Shown here piece after piece: positions 16,751 to 27,697 of a stretch of 64,000 nucleotides of DNA. Made by a program: the position numbers and the translations under genes. Source of the stretch: Plantactinospora mayteni (GTDB lineage Bacteria > Actinomycetota > Actinomycetes > Mycobacteriales > Micromonosporaceae); contig NZ_BONX01000023.1 in the NCBI RefSeq assembly GCF_016862935.1, positions 186,001 to 250,000 on the forward strand, written 5' to 3'. The notes under the pieces are model-generated. The model was not told where the DNA came from and did no database searches. It saw only the letters and a program-made list of their open reading frames with translations. The stretch's first letter is position 1. Each line of letters starts with the position of its first letter.

Positions 16751-19148
16751 CCAGCACGGCGGCCTCGACCCGGTCCCGCTCGGCCTCGTCGGGCCAGCTT
16801 CCGACCAGGTAGAAGGCGTCGACCACGTCGCCGCCGAGGGTGGAGATCCGGGCTGCCCGCACCTGGGCGCCGGCCTCGTCCAGCGCGCTGGTCACCCGGT
16901 AGAGCAACCCGCCCGCGTCGGCGGCCCGCAACTCCAGCACGACGGCGTCGGTGGCGGCGGCCCGGTGCCAGACCACCCGGGGTGGCGAGCCGCCGCCCCG
17001 GGCCGCCAGCGCACGGCCGCGCAGCCGCTGGGTCACCGAGACGTCGCCGGTGACCGCCCGGCGCAGGTCGGCGGCGAGCGCGACCGGATCCGGCGGGGTG
17101 CCGTAGCGGGGCTGCACCAGGAACTCGACCAGGGCGGTCTCCTCGACCATGCTGGCGTCGGCGGCCAGCACCTCCAGCCGGTGCAGGGCCAGGCATCCGG
17201 CGACCGCGGCGAGCAGCCCCCGCCGGTCCGCCGCGGCCACCGCCACCCGGTCCCCCTCCAGGTGTACGGCCGGCAGCGGCCCCGCCACCAGCGCCGGATC
17301 CGGGGTCGGCGGCTCGGGGAGCTGGCCGGTGTCGAGCCGGGTGTGCACCCGGCGGACCAGTTCGGCGATCAGCCGGGCCTTCCAGTCCGACCAGGCGGCC
17401 GGCCCGGTCGCCTTGGCGTCGGCCCGGGCCAGCCCGTGCAGCAGGCTCAGCGTGCTGGTGTCCCGCACCGCCTCGGCCACCCCGGCGATGGTGACCGGGT
17501 CGGCGAGGTCCCGCCGGGTCGCCACCTCGGGCAGCAGCAGGTGCAGTCGGACCAGTTTCTCGATCAGCGCCACCTCGACCGGGCGCAACCCGATCCGGGC
17601 CGCGATCCGGGCCGCGATCGGCGCCCCGACCAGGCTGTGATCCCCACCCAACCCCTTGCCGACGTCGTGCAGGAAGGCGGCCAGCAGCAGCAGGTCGGGC
17701 CGGTCCACCTCGCGGGCGTACCCGGTCGCCTCGGCAGCGGCCTGCACCAGGTGCCGGTCGAGGGTGTAGCGGTGTACCGGGTTGTGCTGCGGCAGGCTGC
17801 GCATCCGGGGCCACTCCGGCAGCCAGCCGTCGACCAGGCCGTACCGGTCACAGGTCTCCCAGGTGCCGACCAGCCCCGTACCGGCGCCGAGCAGGGTGAT
17901 CAGCGCGGCCCGGGCGGCCGGTGGCCAGGGCGTCGGCAGCGGCGGACAGTACGCGGCCAGCCACTCGCAGGTGGCCCGGGCGATCGGCAGCCGGGCGCTG
18001 GCCGCGGCGGCGGCGACCCGCAGCGACAGGCTCGGGTCGGGGCGGGCCCCGATGGCGGTCCGGGCGAGCACCAGTTCGCCGTCCTGCTCGACCACGTCCC
18101 GGGCGACGGGACGGCGCAGCGGCCGGCCGTCGGCGCCCCGGCGCCGCCCCGAGCGGAGCCGGTCGGCGGCCCGCCAGGCGTCGTCCAGGGCGTGGCTGAT
18201 CGTCCGGGCGTCCCCGGCGACCTGGCGCAGCAGTGCGTCGCCCAGCTCGGCGACCCCGTTGGCCGGCCCGGCCCCGTCCGGCGGGAGTTGTCGGGGGGCG
18301 GGGTCGTCGGGTGGAAGCTGTCGGGGGGCGGGGTCGACCGTGCCGCGCCGGAGTTGACGCAGCCCGAGCAGGCCGGCGACGGTGGCCCGCTCCTGGGCGA
18401 GCAGCCGGTCGACCCGGCGGCCGACCGAGGTGTGCAGGGCGTCCCGGGTGTCCAGCATCCGCAGGTGCGCGGCCCGGACGGCCGGGCGGAGCGTGTCGCT
18501 GATCCCGGCGAAGGCGATGGCCCGAAGCAGCGCCACGTCCCGCAGGCCGCCGGCCGCCTCCTTCAGGTCGCCTTCCAGCAGGAACGCCAGCTCGCCGTGC
18601 GCCTGCCAGCGGGTCGCGGTGATCTCGCGCAGCGCCGGCAGCGCGCGTACGGCCGTCCGCCGCCACTGGTCGGCGGCGGCACCGACCAGCCGGGCCGAGA
18701 GTTCCCGGTCCCCGGCGACGTGCCGGGCGTCCAGCAGGCCGAGCGCGACCTTGACGTCGTCGTGTGCGACGGAGAGCGCCTCGGGGATGGTCCGTACCGA
18801 GTGGTCCAGCCCGAGCCGGGCGTCCCAGATCGGATACCAGAGCGCGGCGGCCAGCTCGTCCATCCCGGGCACCCCGGCGTGCAGCAGGACCAGGTCCAGG
18901 TCGCCGCAGGGGGCGCACTGTCGCCGGCCGAGCCCGCCGACCGCAACCAGGGCGACTCCGTCGGCCGAGGTCGGGTCGGCGGCGCCCCGCTTGCCGGCGG
19001 TCTCCCGCAGCCCGGCCGTGAGCAGCCCGGTCAGCCACGCGTCGAGCGCCGCCGCTCGCTGCTCGCGGGCGGCGGCGCCGATGCCGGGGATGACCAGGGG
19101 CCTCGGGTCGACCTGACCGGCGGTCAGCGGCACGGGTCCCCTGGTCAT
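16737..19148 (-). CDS. glnD: [protein-PII] nucleotidyltransferase GlnD
   Basis: Bifunctional nitrogen sensor that modifies and demodifies the PII protein (adenylylation in actinomycetes). 803 aa: nucleotidyltransferase domain with GGLGRRQ near 71-77 and DLDL near 83-86; an HD phosphohydrolase domain (LLAAFLHDVGKGLGGDHSLVG); and two C-terminal ACT domains for glutamine sensing. An in-frame tandem duplication (two DPAPRQLPPD decapeptides) sits between the transferase and HD domains and is probably neutral. ATG 19148 has GGGGGAGA upstream, 15 bp after the PII gene. Confidence 0.95.
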   Translation of the reverse strand: MTRGPVPLTAGQVDPRPLVIPGIGAAAREQRAAALDAWLTGLLTAGLRETAGKRGAADPTSADGVALVAVGGLGRRQCAPCGDLDLVLLHAGVPGMDELAAALWYPIWDARLGLDHSVRTIPEALSVAHDDVKVALGLLDARHVAGDRELSARLVGAAADQWRRTAVRALPALREITATRWQAHGELAFLLEGDLKEAAGGLRDVALLRAIAFAGISDTLRPAVRAAHLRMLDTRDALHTSVGRRVDRLLAQERATVAGLLGLRQLRRGTVDPAPRQLPPDDPAPRQLPPDGAGPANGVAELGDALLRQVAGDARTISHALDDAWRAADRLRSGRRRGADGRPLRRPVARDVVEQDGELVLARTAIGARPDPSLSLRVAAAAASARLPIARATCEWLAAYCPPLPTPWPPAARAALITLLGAGTGLVGTWETCDRYGLVDGWLPEWPRMRSLPQHNPVHRYTLDRHLVQAAAEATGYAREVDRPDLLLLAAFLHDVGKGLGGDHSLVGAPIAARIAARIGLRPVEVALIEKLVRLHLLLPEVATRRDLADPVTIAGVAEAVRDTSTLSLLHGLARADAKATGPAAWSDWKARLIAELVRRVHTRLDTGQLPEPPTPDPALVAGPLPAVHLEGDRVAVAAADRRGLLAAVAGCLALHRLEVLAADASMVEETALVEFLVQPRYGTPPDPVALAADLRRAVTGDVSVTQRLRGRALAARGGGSPPRVVWHRAAATDAVVLELRAADAGGLLYRVTSALDEAGAQVRAARISTLGGDVVDAFYLVGSWPDEAERDRVEAAVLAAAG

Positions 19149-19163
19149 CGTGGCGATCTCCCC

Positions 19164-20922
<1,759 letters not shown>

Positions 20923-21013
20923 GCTGGCCTCCTAAAGTTTGGTTACCCTCCTTCCCGGCCCACCGAGGCAGCATCGCCCGTACGCCGGTTGCGCGGAAGC
21001 TTCCTGGCTGGAG

Positions 21014-21062
21014 GTTTCACCCGTGGTGCCCACTTGGTTTCCGTGGCGTCACGGGTTGTTTC
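21014..21062 (-). promoter_or_regulatory. GlnR-type operator upstream of amt
   Basis: On the minus strand, GTGAC (21052-21048) is followed after exactly six bases by GAAAC (21041-21037), matching the actinobacterial GlnR half-site pair gTnAC-n6-GaAAC. A second, weaker pair follows (GGCAC 21030-21026, then GAAAC 21018-21014), and another GAAAC lies at 21062-21058. The position, 92-140 bp upstream of the amt start, fits activation under nitrogen limitation. Confidence 0.8.
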
Positions 21063-21174
21063 CAACGTGTGAAGAAGCCCGCACTATCGCTGGAACGGAC
21101 AGGGGCATATCAGCCGAATAGCCCACCGCAGATGCACGGAAAGCGACACGCGGCTACCGGAGCATGTAAGGCGG

Positions 21175-21963
21175 TTACCGGAGCGCGTACTCCAGGGTGT
21201 GCCGTTCGTAGTCGAGCAGCCGCAGATCGCGCATTGGGCGCCGGAGGTGACCCTTGTGCACGATCCGGACGAACGCCGGGTCACCGGCCGCCGCCATCCG
21301 GCGGATCCCCTCGACGTGGTCCACGATCCGCTTCCGGATGGTCCGGACCAGCCGATGCCGGTCCCGGGGGATCAGCCCGTACGCGTCGGCGAAGAGCCGC
21401 AGTCGGCGCGGCCGGTTCGGCCGTTGCCAGCCGAGGGTGTAGGAGTCCCGGTCGGAGAAGAGCGGCACCCAGGTCCAGGCCGCGTACGCCACGTCGTAGA
21501 TCCGGGCACCCGGCGAGGCGAGGTCGAAGTCGATCAGGGCCAGGGTGCCGTCCGGCCGCCAGATCACGTTGTGCGGGGCGGCGTCGTGGTGACAGATCAC
21601 CTCGGTGTCCGGCGGCGGTGGCCCGAACGACCGCCAGACCGCGTTCGGCGGCGGCTGGAAACCATATTGCGCGTCGTGGAACATCCGCAGCATGGTGGCG
21701 ACGGTGGCCAGCGCCTCGTCGGTGACCCAGTGCGGGGCGAGCGGGTATTCCCCGCACTCCCCCTCCAGATACGACAGCACCTCGCGGTTGCGCGAGTCCA
21801 TCCCGAGGGCCCGGGGCGAGCCGGTGAAGCCGACGTATTCCAGGTGCCGGAGCAGGGCGTGCACCGAGGGGGTCCACGGGCCGGCGTTGCGCCGTACCGT
21901 GTCGCCCACCCGCACGACGGTGCTGACGTTCCCGCCGTGTAGCGGGATCTCCTGCGAAGTCAC
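21175..21963 (-). CDS. aminoglycoside phosphotransferase-family kinase
   Basis: 262-aa small-molecule kinase fold. Brenner motif HHDAAPHNVIW supplies the catalytic Asp and Asn; IDFDLASPGARIYDVA supplies the metal-binding Asp. The N-lobe is short and lacks an obvious Lys/Glu pair. GTG 21963 has AGGAG eight bases upstream. Divergence from known resistance enzymes and the lack of nearby resistance genes suggest a housekeeping or unknown kinase rather than a drug-resistance enzyme. It is separated from amt by the GlnR-operator region. Confidence 0.85.
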   Translation of the reverse strand: MTSQEIPLHGGNVSTVVRVGDTVRRNAGPWTPSVHALLRHLEYVGFTGSPRALGMDSRNREVLSYLEGECGEYPLAPHWVTDEALATVATMLRMFHDAQYGFQPPPNAVWRSFGPPPPDTEVICHHDAAPHNVIWRPDGTLALIDFDLASPGARIYDVAYAAWTWVPLFSDRDSYTLGWQRPNRPRRLRLFADAYGLIPRDRHRLVRTIRKRIVDHVEGIRRMAAAGDPAFVRIVHKGHLRRPMRDLRLLDYERHTLEYALR

Positions 21964-22053
21964 GTACGTCTCTCCTGAAGGAGCGGCGCTGGAACAGCGG
22001 CACCAGGCCCGCGCCCGGGACGGGGCGGGGTGTTACGAAACAGTCCCCCGAGA

Positions 22054-23253
22054 TTACGCGTCGACGCCAAGCGGCTCGGTGCCGAGGAGCGCGTCGACGA
22101 ACTGCGCCGGATCGAAGGGCGCGAGATCGTCCGGACCCTCGCCCAGCCCCACCAGCTTGACCGGGATGCCGAGCTTGCGCTGCACCGCGATCACGATGCC
22201 GCCCTTGGCGGTGCCGTCGAGCTTGGTCAGCACCACGCCGGTGACGTCGACCACCTCGGTGAAGACCCGGGCCTGCTCCAGGCCGTTCTGCCCGGTGGTG
22301 GCGTCCAGCACCAGCAGGGTTTCGTCCACCGCACCGTGCCGGGAGACCACCCGCTTGATCTTGCCCAGCTCGTCCATCAGGCCGACCTTGTTCTGCAACC
22401 GGCCGGCGGTGTCGACCAGCACCGTGTCGACGGACGCCTCGATGCCGCGCTGCACCGCGTCGAAGGCGACACTGGCCGGGTCCGCCCCCTCCGGGCCCCG
22501 GACCACCTCGGCGCCGACCCGGCCGGCCCAGGTGGTGAGCTGCTCGGCGGCGGCGGCCCGGAACGTGTCGGCGGCGCCGAGCAGCACCGTACGGCCGTCC
22601 GCGATCAGCACCCGGGCCACCTTGCCGCAGGTGGTCGTCTTGCCGGCACCGTTCACCCCGACCACCAGCAGTACCGCCGGGGTGCCGCCGTCCCGGGTCG
22701 CCCGCAGCGACCGGTCCAGCGTCGGGTCGAGTACCCCCACCAGTTCGTCGGCGAGCAGCGCCCGCAGCTCGGTCGCGCTCCGGGTGCCGAGTACGGCGGT
22801 CCGCTCCCGCAGCCGGTCGACGATCTCCCGGGTCGCCTCGACCCCGACGTCGGCGCCGATCAGGCTGTCCTCGATCTCCTCCCAGACCTCCTCGTCGAGA
22901 TGGTCCCGGGAGAGCAGGCTGAGCAGGCCCTTGCCGAAGACGTTCTGCGACCGGGAGAGCCGGGCCCGCAGCCGGACCAGCCGCCCGGCGGTCGGCTCCG
23001 GCCGCTCGACCACCACCGGCGTCTCGACCTCGGCCGGTGCCGGCGGCGCCTCGGCGGGCGGGGTCAGCACGTCCGTCGGCGGTACCGCCGTGGGGGTCGG
23101 CGGCACCGGCGGTACCGGCGGCGCGGGCGGGATCGGCGGCAACGGCGGGGCGGCCCGGCCACCCCGGCGGCTCACCACCAGACCGATCGTCAGGCCCACC
23201 GCGAGGAGTACCAGCACGCCGGCCACGATCAGCATGACGACGAGGTTGTCCAT
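22054..23253 (-). CDS. ftsY: signal recognition particle receptor FtsY
   Basis: Membrane-associated SRP receptor GTPase. The ATG at 23253 gives 399 aa starting with a membrane helix (MDNLVVMLIVAGVLVLLAVGL), then a Pro-rich linker (about 35-85), the N domain, and the G domain with P-loop GVNGAGKTTT at about 199-208, DTAGRLQNK, and TKLDGTAKGG. An N-terminal transmembrane anchor is usual in actinobacteria. Partner Ffh is encoded near 11-12.6 kb. Confidence 0.96.
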   Translation of the reverse strand: MDNLVVMLIVAGVLVLLAVGLTIGLVVSRRGGRAAPPLPPIPPAPPVPPVPPTPTAVPPTDVLTPPAEAPPAPAEVETPVVVERPEPTAGRLVRLRARLSRSQNVFGKGLLSLLSRDHLDEEVWEEIEDSLIGADVGVEATREIVDRLRERTAVLGTRSATELRALLADELVGVLDPTLDRSLRATRDGGTPAVLLVVGVNGAGKTTTCGKVARVLIADGRTVLLGAADTFRAAAAEQLTTWAGRVGAEVVRGPEGADPASVAFDAVQRGIEASVDTVLVDTAGRLQNKVGLMDELGKIKRVVSRHGAVDETLLVLDATTGQNGLEQARVFTEVVDVTGVVLTKLDGTAKGGIVIAVQRKLGIPVKLVGLGEGPDDLAPFDPAQFVDALLGTEPLGVDA

Positions 23254-23296
23254 ATGGGCGATCCTGTCAGACGCCGGACGGCTTGGCGCAGCCGCC

Positions 23297-23381
23297 GCAC
23301 CTGTAGCCGGGATGTCCCGCACCTGTATCCGGGATGTCCCGCACCCGTGCCGGGTGTTCCGCACCTGTGCCGGGGTGTTAC
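23297..23381. repeat. ~22-bp x4 tandem repeat between ftsY and phoD
   Basis: Four contiguous units of 22, 22, 20 and 21 bp starting 23297, 23319, 23341 and 23361; each begins GCACCTG or GCACCCG, then a CCGGG core and a short GT-rich tail. The first two differ at one base. They lie in the divergent ftsY/phoD promoter region, about 45 bp from the ftsY start and 100 bp from the phoD start, so they may affect either promoter. Confidence 0.85.
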
Positions 23382-23479
23382 AGCCGAGTAGGCTCGCCGC
23401 GAAGCTCCCCGGTGGCGCCCGCGATCGGCGGGGTTGGAGGATTCGGTTCGCCACCCCTCGTCCGCTCGGAGGTCGCGCC

Positions 23480-25216
23480 ATGTCCAGCGCCCGGCTACTG
23501 ATCGGCCCGGTCCTGCGCCGGGTCGTCGGCTCCAGGGCCACCGTCTGGGTGGAGACCGACGGGCCGGCCCTGGTCCGGGTCGACACGCCGGACGGCGCGG
23601 CCGGCGAGGCGGCCACCTTCAGCGCCTTCGGGCACCACTACGCGATGGTCGTGGTGGACGGGCTGGCGCCGGGCCGGGCCACGCCCTACCAGGTCTTGCT
23701 GGACGGCGAGCAGGTCTGGCCGGAGCCCGGGGCGACCTTCCCGCCGAGCGTGATCCGGACCCGCCCGGCCGGCGACCACGGGGCACGGCTGATCTTCGGC
23801 TCCTGCCGGGAGACCACCCAGCACGCCACCGCGCGGAAGCTGCCGCCGGACGCGCTCGACGCGTACTCCCGGCGGTTGATGGCCTCGGCCGGGAGCGGCG
23901 GCGGCGCCGACGGGTGGCCGGACCTGATCGTGCTGCTCGGCGACCAGGTCTACGCCGACCAGACCTCTCCGACGGTACGCAAGCTGCTGCACCGGCGGCG
24001 CGACCGGAGTGCCGGCGCCCCGGCCGACCAGGTGGTGAGCTTCGACGAGTACACCAAGCTCTATCTGGAGTCGTGGCGGGATCCGGAGATCCGCTGGCTG
24101 CTCTCCACCGTGCCGAGCGTAATGATCTTCGACGACCACGAGATCATCGACGACTGGAACACGTCGAGGCCGTGGCGGGCCGAGACGCACCGCCAGCCCT
24201 GGTGGCCGGAGCGGATCTCCAGCGGGCTCGCGTCGTACTGGGTCTACCAGCACCTGGGCAACCTCGAACCGGACGAGATCGCCGCCGACCCGGTGTACGC
24301 CAAGGTGGTCGCCGCCGAGGACGCCACCTCGGTACTGCGCGAGTTCGGCGCGCGGGTCGACGCCGAGGCGACCGGCTACGACGCCGCGCTGGGCCGGGGC
24401 GAGTCACCGGCCCAGGCCGCCTCGCCCGGCCGCTACCAGTGGAGCTACTCCCTCGACGTCGGCCGTACCCGGCTGGTCGTGCTGGACAACCGGTGCAGCC
24501 GGGTACTCGACCGGGCGCACCGGGCGATGCTGCCGCCGACCGAGTGGTCCTGGTTCACCGACCAGGTGCACGGCGAGTACGACCACCTGGTGGTCGGCTC
24601 GTCGCTGCCCTGGCTGCTGCCCCCCGGCATCCACCACCTGGAGTCCTGGAACGAGAAGCTGGCCGACTCGGAGCGCCCCCGGGTGGCGGCGTTCGCCGAA
24701 CGGCTGCGCCGGGCGCTCGACCTGGAGCACTGGGCCGCGTTCCGCCGGTCGTTCGACGCGCTCGCCCAGGTCTTCGCCCGGCTCGGCAGCGGGCCGGCCG
24801 GGCAGCCGGGCGACCGGGTCGGGGCCGGGCCGGCGTACCCGACACCGGCGTCGATCAGCGTGCTCTCCGGCGACGTGCACCACTCCTACGTCGCCCGGGC
24901 CCGGTTCCCCGGCGGGCCGACCAGCACTCCGGTACACCAGTTGACCTGCTCGCCGATCCACAACCAGATCCCCGGGCCGATGCGCCCGCTGCTCCGGCTC
25001 GGCTGGTGGCGCGGCCCGTCCGTGGCGGCCCGGGCGCTGGCCCGGACGGCCGGGATCAAGCGGCCACCGGTGCGCTGGCGCAAGCTCGACGGACCATACT
25101 TCGGCAACGCGGTCAGCACGCTCCAGCACCAGGGCCGCACCGCCGAGGTGACCATCGAGGGCACCACGCCGGACGGCACCCTGCACACGGTCGCCCGGCG
25201 TACCCTCACCCGCTGA
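23480..25216 (+). CDS. PhoD-like metallophosphatase/phosphodiesterase
   Basis: 578-aa alkaline phosphatase D family protein. ATG 23480 has GGAGG seven bases upstream. A fibronectin-like N-terminal domain (1-100) precedes the metallophosphatase core with FGSCRETT, LLGDQVYADQT, MIFDDHEIIDDWN and LSGDVHHSYVARA, which carry the expected metal ligands. No signal peptide or Tat motif is visible, unlike secreted Bacillus PhoD, so it may act in the cytoplasm. Its last 11 bases overlap the convergent ABC exporter gene. Confidence 0.9.
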   Translation: MSSARLLIGPVLRRVVGSRATVWVETDGPALVRVDTPDGAAGEAATFSAFGHHYAMVVVDGLAPGRATPYQVLLDGEQVWPEPGATFPPSVIRTRPAGDHGARLIFGSCRETTQHATARKLPPDALDAYSRRLMASAGSGGGADGWPDLIVLLGDQVYADQTSPTVRKLLHRRRDRSAGAPADQVVSFDEYTKLYLESWRDPEIRWLLSTVPSVMIFDDHEIIDDWNTSRPWRAETHRQPWWPERISSGLASYWVYQHLGNLEPDEIAADPVYAKVVAAEDATSVLREFGARVDAEATGYDAALGRGESPAQAASPGRYQWSYSLDVGRTRLVVLDNRCSRVLDRAHRAMLPPTEWSWFTDQVHGEYDHLVVGSSLPWLLPPGIHHLESWNEKLADSERPRVAAFAERLRRALDLEHWAAFRRSFDALAQVFARLGSGPAGQPGDRVGAGPAYPTPASISVLSGDVHHSYVARARFPGGPTSTPVHQLTCSPIHNQIPGPMRPLLRLGWWRGPSVAARALARTAGIKRPPVRWRKLDGPYFGNAVSTLQHQGRTAEVTIEGTTPDGTLHTVARRTLTR

Positions 25217-27023
25217 CCGTCGCCGCCACCGCCGGCCGGGGAGTCTGGTCCGCGTCGGCGGCGATCCGCAGCGCCTCGACGAGTTCCCGATAGAGCTGGT
25301 CGCTCGCCAACAGCTCCGCGTGGCTGCCCCGGGCCCGGATCCGGCCCTCCTCCATCACCACGATGGTGTCCGCGTCGATCACCGTGGAGAGCCGGTGCGC
25401 GACGGTGACCACCGCCGCCTCGGCGGCCCGGGCCTGGATCACGTCGTGCACGGCTACCTCGGTGAGCCCGTCGATCTGCGCGGTCGCCTCGTCCAGCAAC
25501 AACACCTCAGGGGTACGCAGGATGGCCCGGGCCAGCGCGATCCGCTGCCGCTCGCCACCGGAGACCGACGACGAGGTCAACGAGGTCTCCAGCCCCTCCG
25601 GCAGTGAGTCGATCTTGGCAGTGAGCCGTACCTGTGCCAGTACCCGGCGGATCTCCTCCTCGCTGGCGTCCGGATAGGTGAAGAGCAGGTTCTCCCGGAT
25701 GCTCCCCGGCACCACCGGCGCCTCCTGCTCGACGTACGCGAGCCGCTGGCGGATCTCCGCGTGCGTGTACTCCCGGTACGGCCGGCCGTCCAGCGACAGT
25801 TCACCCTCCTGCGGCTCCAGGAAGCGCAGTACCAGCGAGAAGATGGTGGTCTTCCCGGCACCGGAGGGCCCGACGATCGCGGTGTGCCCGCGTCGCGGGA
25901 CGGCCAGGTCGATGCCGCGCACCGCCGGGGCGGCGTCCGGGCCGTACCGGGCCGAGACGCCGCGCAGTTCGAGTACCGGGCCGTCGGCGTCCGGCCGGGC
26001 GGTGCCGGGGTGCCGACGGACCGCCTCGGCGGCCGGGCTCTCCAGCTCGATCGCGTCGATCTGACGGATCCGACCGGCCGCGGCGATCCCCGACTGCAAC
26101 GCGGTGACGTTCTGACTGATCTCGGTGATCGGCCCCATCAGGCCGAACGCGTAGAGCAGGAAGGCGATCAGGCTGGAGACCTCCAACTCGCCCGCGCTGA
26201 CCCGCGCCGCCCCGATGCCGAGGATCAGGATGATCGCCAGTTGGACGCCGGACCAGACGACCGTCCAGGCCGTCGCCTCCCGGCGGGCCGCCCGTACGCT
26301 GAACCGGGCCACCTCGCCCGCCTCGGCCAGTACCCGCGCGGACTGCCGCTCCTCGGCCCGGCTCACCTTCACGGTCCGGATCGCCCGCAGGGTGCCCTCC
26401 AGCAGTCCGCCGAGCCGGCCGAGGTGCTCCTGAGACCGCTCCTGCGCCTTGGCGATCGCCGGCATGAGCGCACCGAACAACACCGCGACCACGATCACCG
26501 CCCCGACGGTGGCGCCAAGCAGCACCAGGTCGAGTACGCCCATCAGGATCAACGTCCCGGCGAGCATGACCGTACCGTTGATCAGGCCGATCAGGCTCGC
26601 CGAGGCGGCCTGGTGCAGCAGTAGGGTGTCCGAGGTGACCCGGGCGACCAGTTCGCCGATCGGCCGGCGGGTCACCTCCGGCACGGTGGCCCGGAACAGC
26701 CGCCGGACGATCGACGCACGCGCGTCCAGCACGATCCGCTCGCCGAGCGTGCCGAGCAGGATCCACTGCCACAGCCAGATCAGACTGCCGACCACGAGCA
26801 GTACGCCGAGCGCGATCACCGGCCCGGCCAGCGACGCCGAGCCCCCGAGCGAGTCGAGCACCCACTTGGTGACCATCGGCGAGGCCAGCCCGGTCGCCGA
26901 GCCGATCAGGGCGAGCAGCAGACCGAGGAGCAGTTTGCCGAGGTGTGGCCGCGTGAACGACCAGAGGATCCGCAGTCTCCCCCAGGAAAGTTGATCACTA
27001 CCGGTCTCTTCCGCTACAGGCAT
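25206..27023 (-). CDS. ABC exporter, fused membrane and ATPase domains
   Basis: 605-aa half-transporter of the MsbA/multidrug type. Six transmembrane helices occupy roughly residues 25-310; the nucleotide-binding domain has Walker A GPSGAGKT, Q-loop VEQEAPVVPGSIRENLLF, signature VSGGERQRIALARA, Walker B VLLLDEAT and the H-loop VAHRLST. Probably a homodimer. Divergent from a TetR gene with a palindrome only 4-33 bp upstream of its ATG, so drug-inducible export is a reasonable inference. Convergent 11-bp overlap with phoD. Confidence 0.93.
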   Translation of the reverse strand: MPVAEETGSDQLSWGRLRILWSFTRPHLGKLLLGLLLALIGSATGLASPMVTKWVLDSLGGSASLAGPVIALGVLLVVGSLIWLWQWILLGTLGERIVLDARASIVRRLFRATVPEVTRRPIGELVARVTSDTLLLHQAASASLIGLINGTVMLAGTLILMGVLDLVLLGATVGAVIVVAVLFGALMPAIAKAQERSQEHLGRLGGLLEGTLRAIRTVKVSRAEERQSARVLAEAGEVARFSVRAARREATAWTVVWSGVQLAIILILGIGAARVSAGELEVSSLIAFLLYAFGLMGPITEISQNVTALQSGIAAAGRIRQIDAIELESPAAEAVRRHPGTARPDADGPVLELRGVSARYGPDAAPAVRGIDLAVPRRGHTAIVGPSGAGKTTIFSLVLRFLEPQEGELSLDGRPYREYTHAEIRQRLAYVEQEAPVVPGSIRENLLFTYPDASEEEIRRVLAQVRLTAKIDSLPEGLETSLTSSSVSGGERQRIALARAILRTPEVLLLDEATAQIDGLTEVAVHDVIQARAAEAAVVTVAHRLSTVIDADTIVVMEEGRIRARGSHAELLASDQLYRELVEALRIAADADQTPRPAVAATVSG

Positions 27024-27026
27024 GCC

Positions 27027-27065
27027 CTCTAGTGGAGCATGACTGTTCCATTAGAGGCAACCTCT
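27027..27065. promoter_or_regulatory. TetR-family operator
   Basis: Inverted repeat CTCTAGTGGA (27027-27036) / TCCATTAGAG (27047-27056), one mismatch, 10-bp spacer; a second palindrome AGAGG-caa-CCTCT overlaps its right arm (27053-27065). It abuts the exporter start codon and lies 38-76 bp upstream of the tetR start, so binding would block both. The stretch is distinctly AT-richer than the surroundings. Confidence 0.75.
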
Positions 27066-27102
27066 ATTCAAGATGGGAGGTATGTTGTCTAAACTCTGCG
27101 TC

Positions 27103-27687
27103 ATGGCGGACAGGTCGACCATCGACGTCGAGAGCCGGGCCCGGGCCCGGACCAGGCGGGCGATCCTCGACGCCGCGATCACGGTCCTGTCGCAGCACAG
27201 CACCGCATCCCTCGGCGACGTCGCGGACGCGGCCGGGGTGGGCCGGACGACCCTGCACCGCTACTTCCCGGAGCGCGCCGACCTGCTGACCGCGCTCAGC
27301 ACCGACGTACTGGCCCGGATCGACTCCGCCGCCGAGCGCGCCCAACCCGACCGGGGCCCGGCGCCGGACGCCCTGGAGCGGATGTGCCAGGAGTTCTTCG
27401 AACTCGGCGACATCCTGATGTGCGTCTTCTCCCAGCCGGAACTGGTCAACACCACGGCCTGGGAGGAGTGCAGCGAGGCGGACAAGGCGCTGATCCGGCT
27501 CGTCGAGCGCGGTCACGCCGAGGGCACCCTCGACCCGGCCCTCGACCCGATCTGGGTCCAGCAGGTGCTCTGGTCGACGCTCTACGCCGCGTGGCAGCAC
27601 ACCCGGGAGCACGGCGTCTCCAAGCACCGCGCCCTGGACCTCTGCCTACGCAGCCTCCGCAAGGTGGTCGCGGCAGTACCCGGCTGA
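27103..27687 (+). CDS. TetR-family transcriptional regulator
   Basis: 194-aa regulator: N-terminal helix-turn-helix RARTRRAILDAAITVL...SLGDVADAAGVGRTTLHRYFPERADLL, then an all-helical ligand-binding domain. ATG 27103 is chosen because TAAACT (27090-27095) sits where a -10 box for a leaderless mRNA would be; in-frame ATGs at 27073 and 27082 lack proper spacing. Divergent from the ABC exporter and presumably its repressor. Confidence 0.88.
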   Translation: MADRSTIDVESRARARTRRAILDAAITVLSQHSTASLGDVADAAGVGRTTLHRYFPERADLLTALSTDVLARIDSAAERAQPDRGPAPDALERMCQEFFELGDILMCVFSQPELVNTTAWEECSEADKALIRLVERGHAEGTLDPALDPIWVQQVLWSTLYAAWQHTREHGVSKHRALDLCLRSLRKVVAAVPG

Positions 27688-27697
27688 AAGTGCGACC

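Noticed and set aside
21175-21963. Aminoglycoside resistance gene
   Set aside because: Only the generic kinase motifs are shared; no resistance context, so a drug substrate cannot be claimed.
21605-25216. Very long plus-strand open frame across ftsY and phoD
   Set aside because: Its first 1.8 kb is antisense to ftsY, a clear GTPase gene; only the part from ATG 23480, with its own GGAGG, is PhoD.
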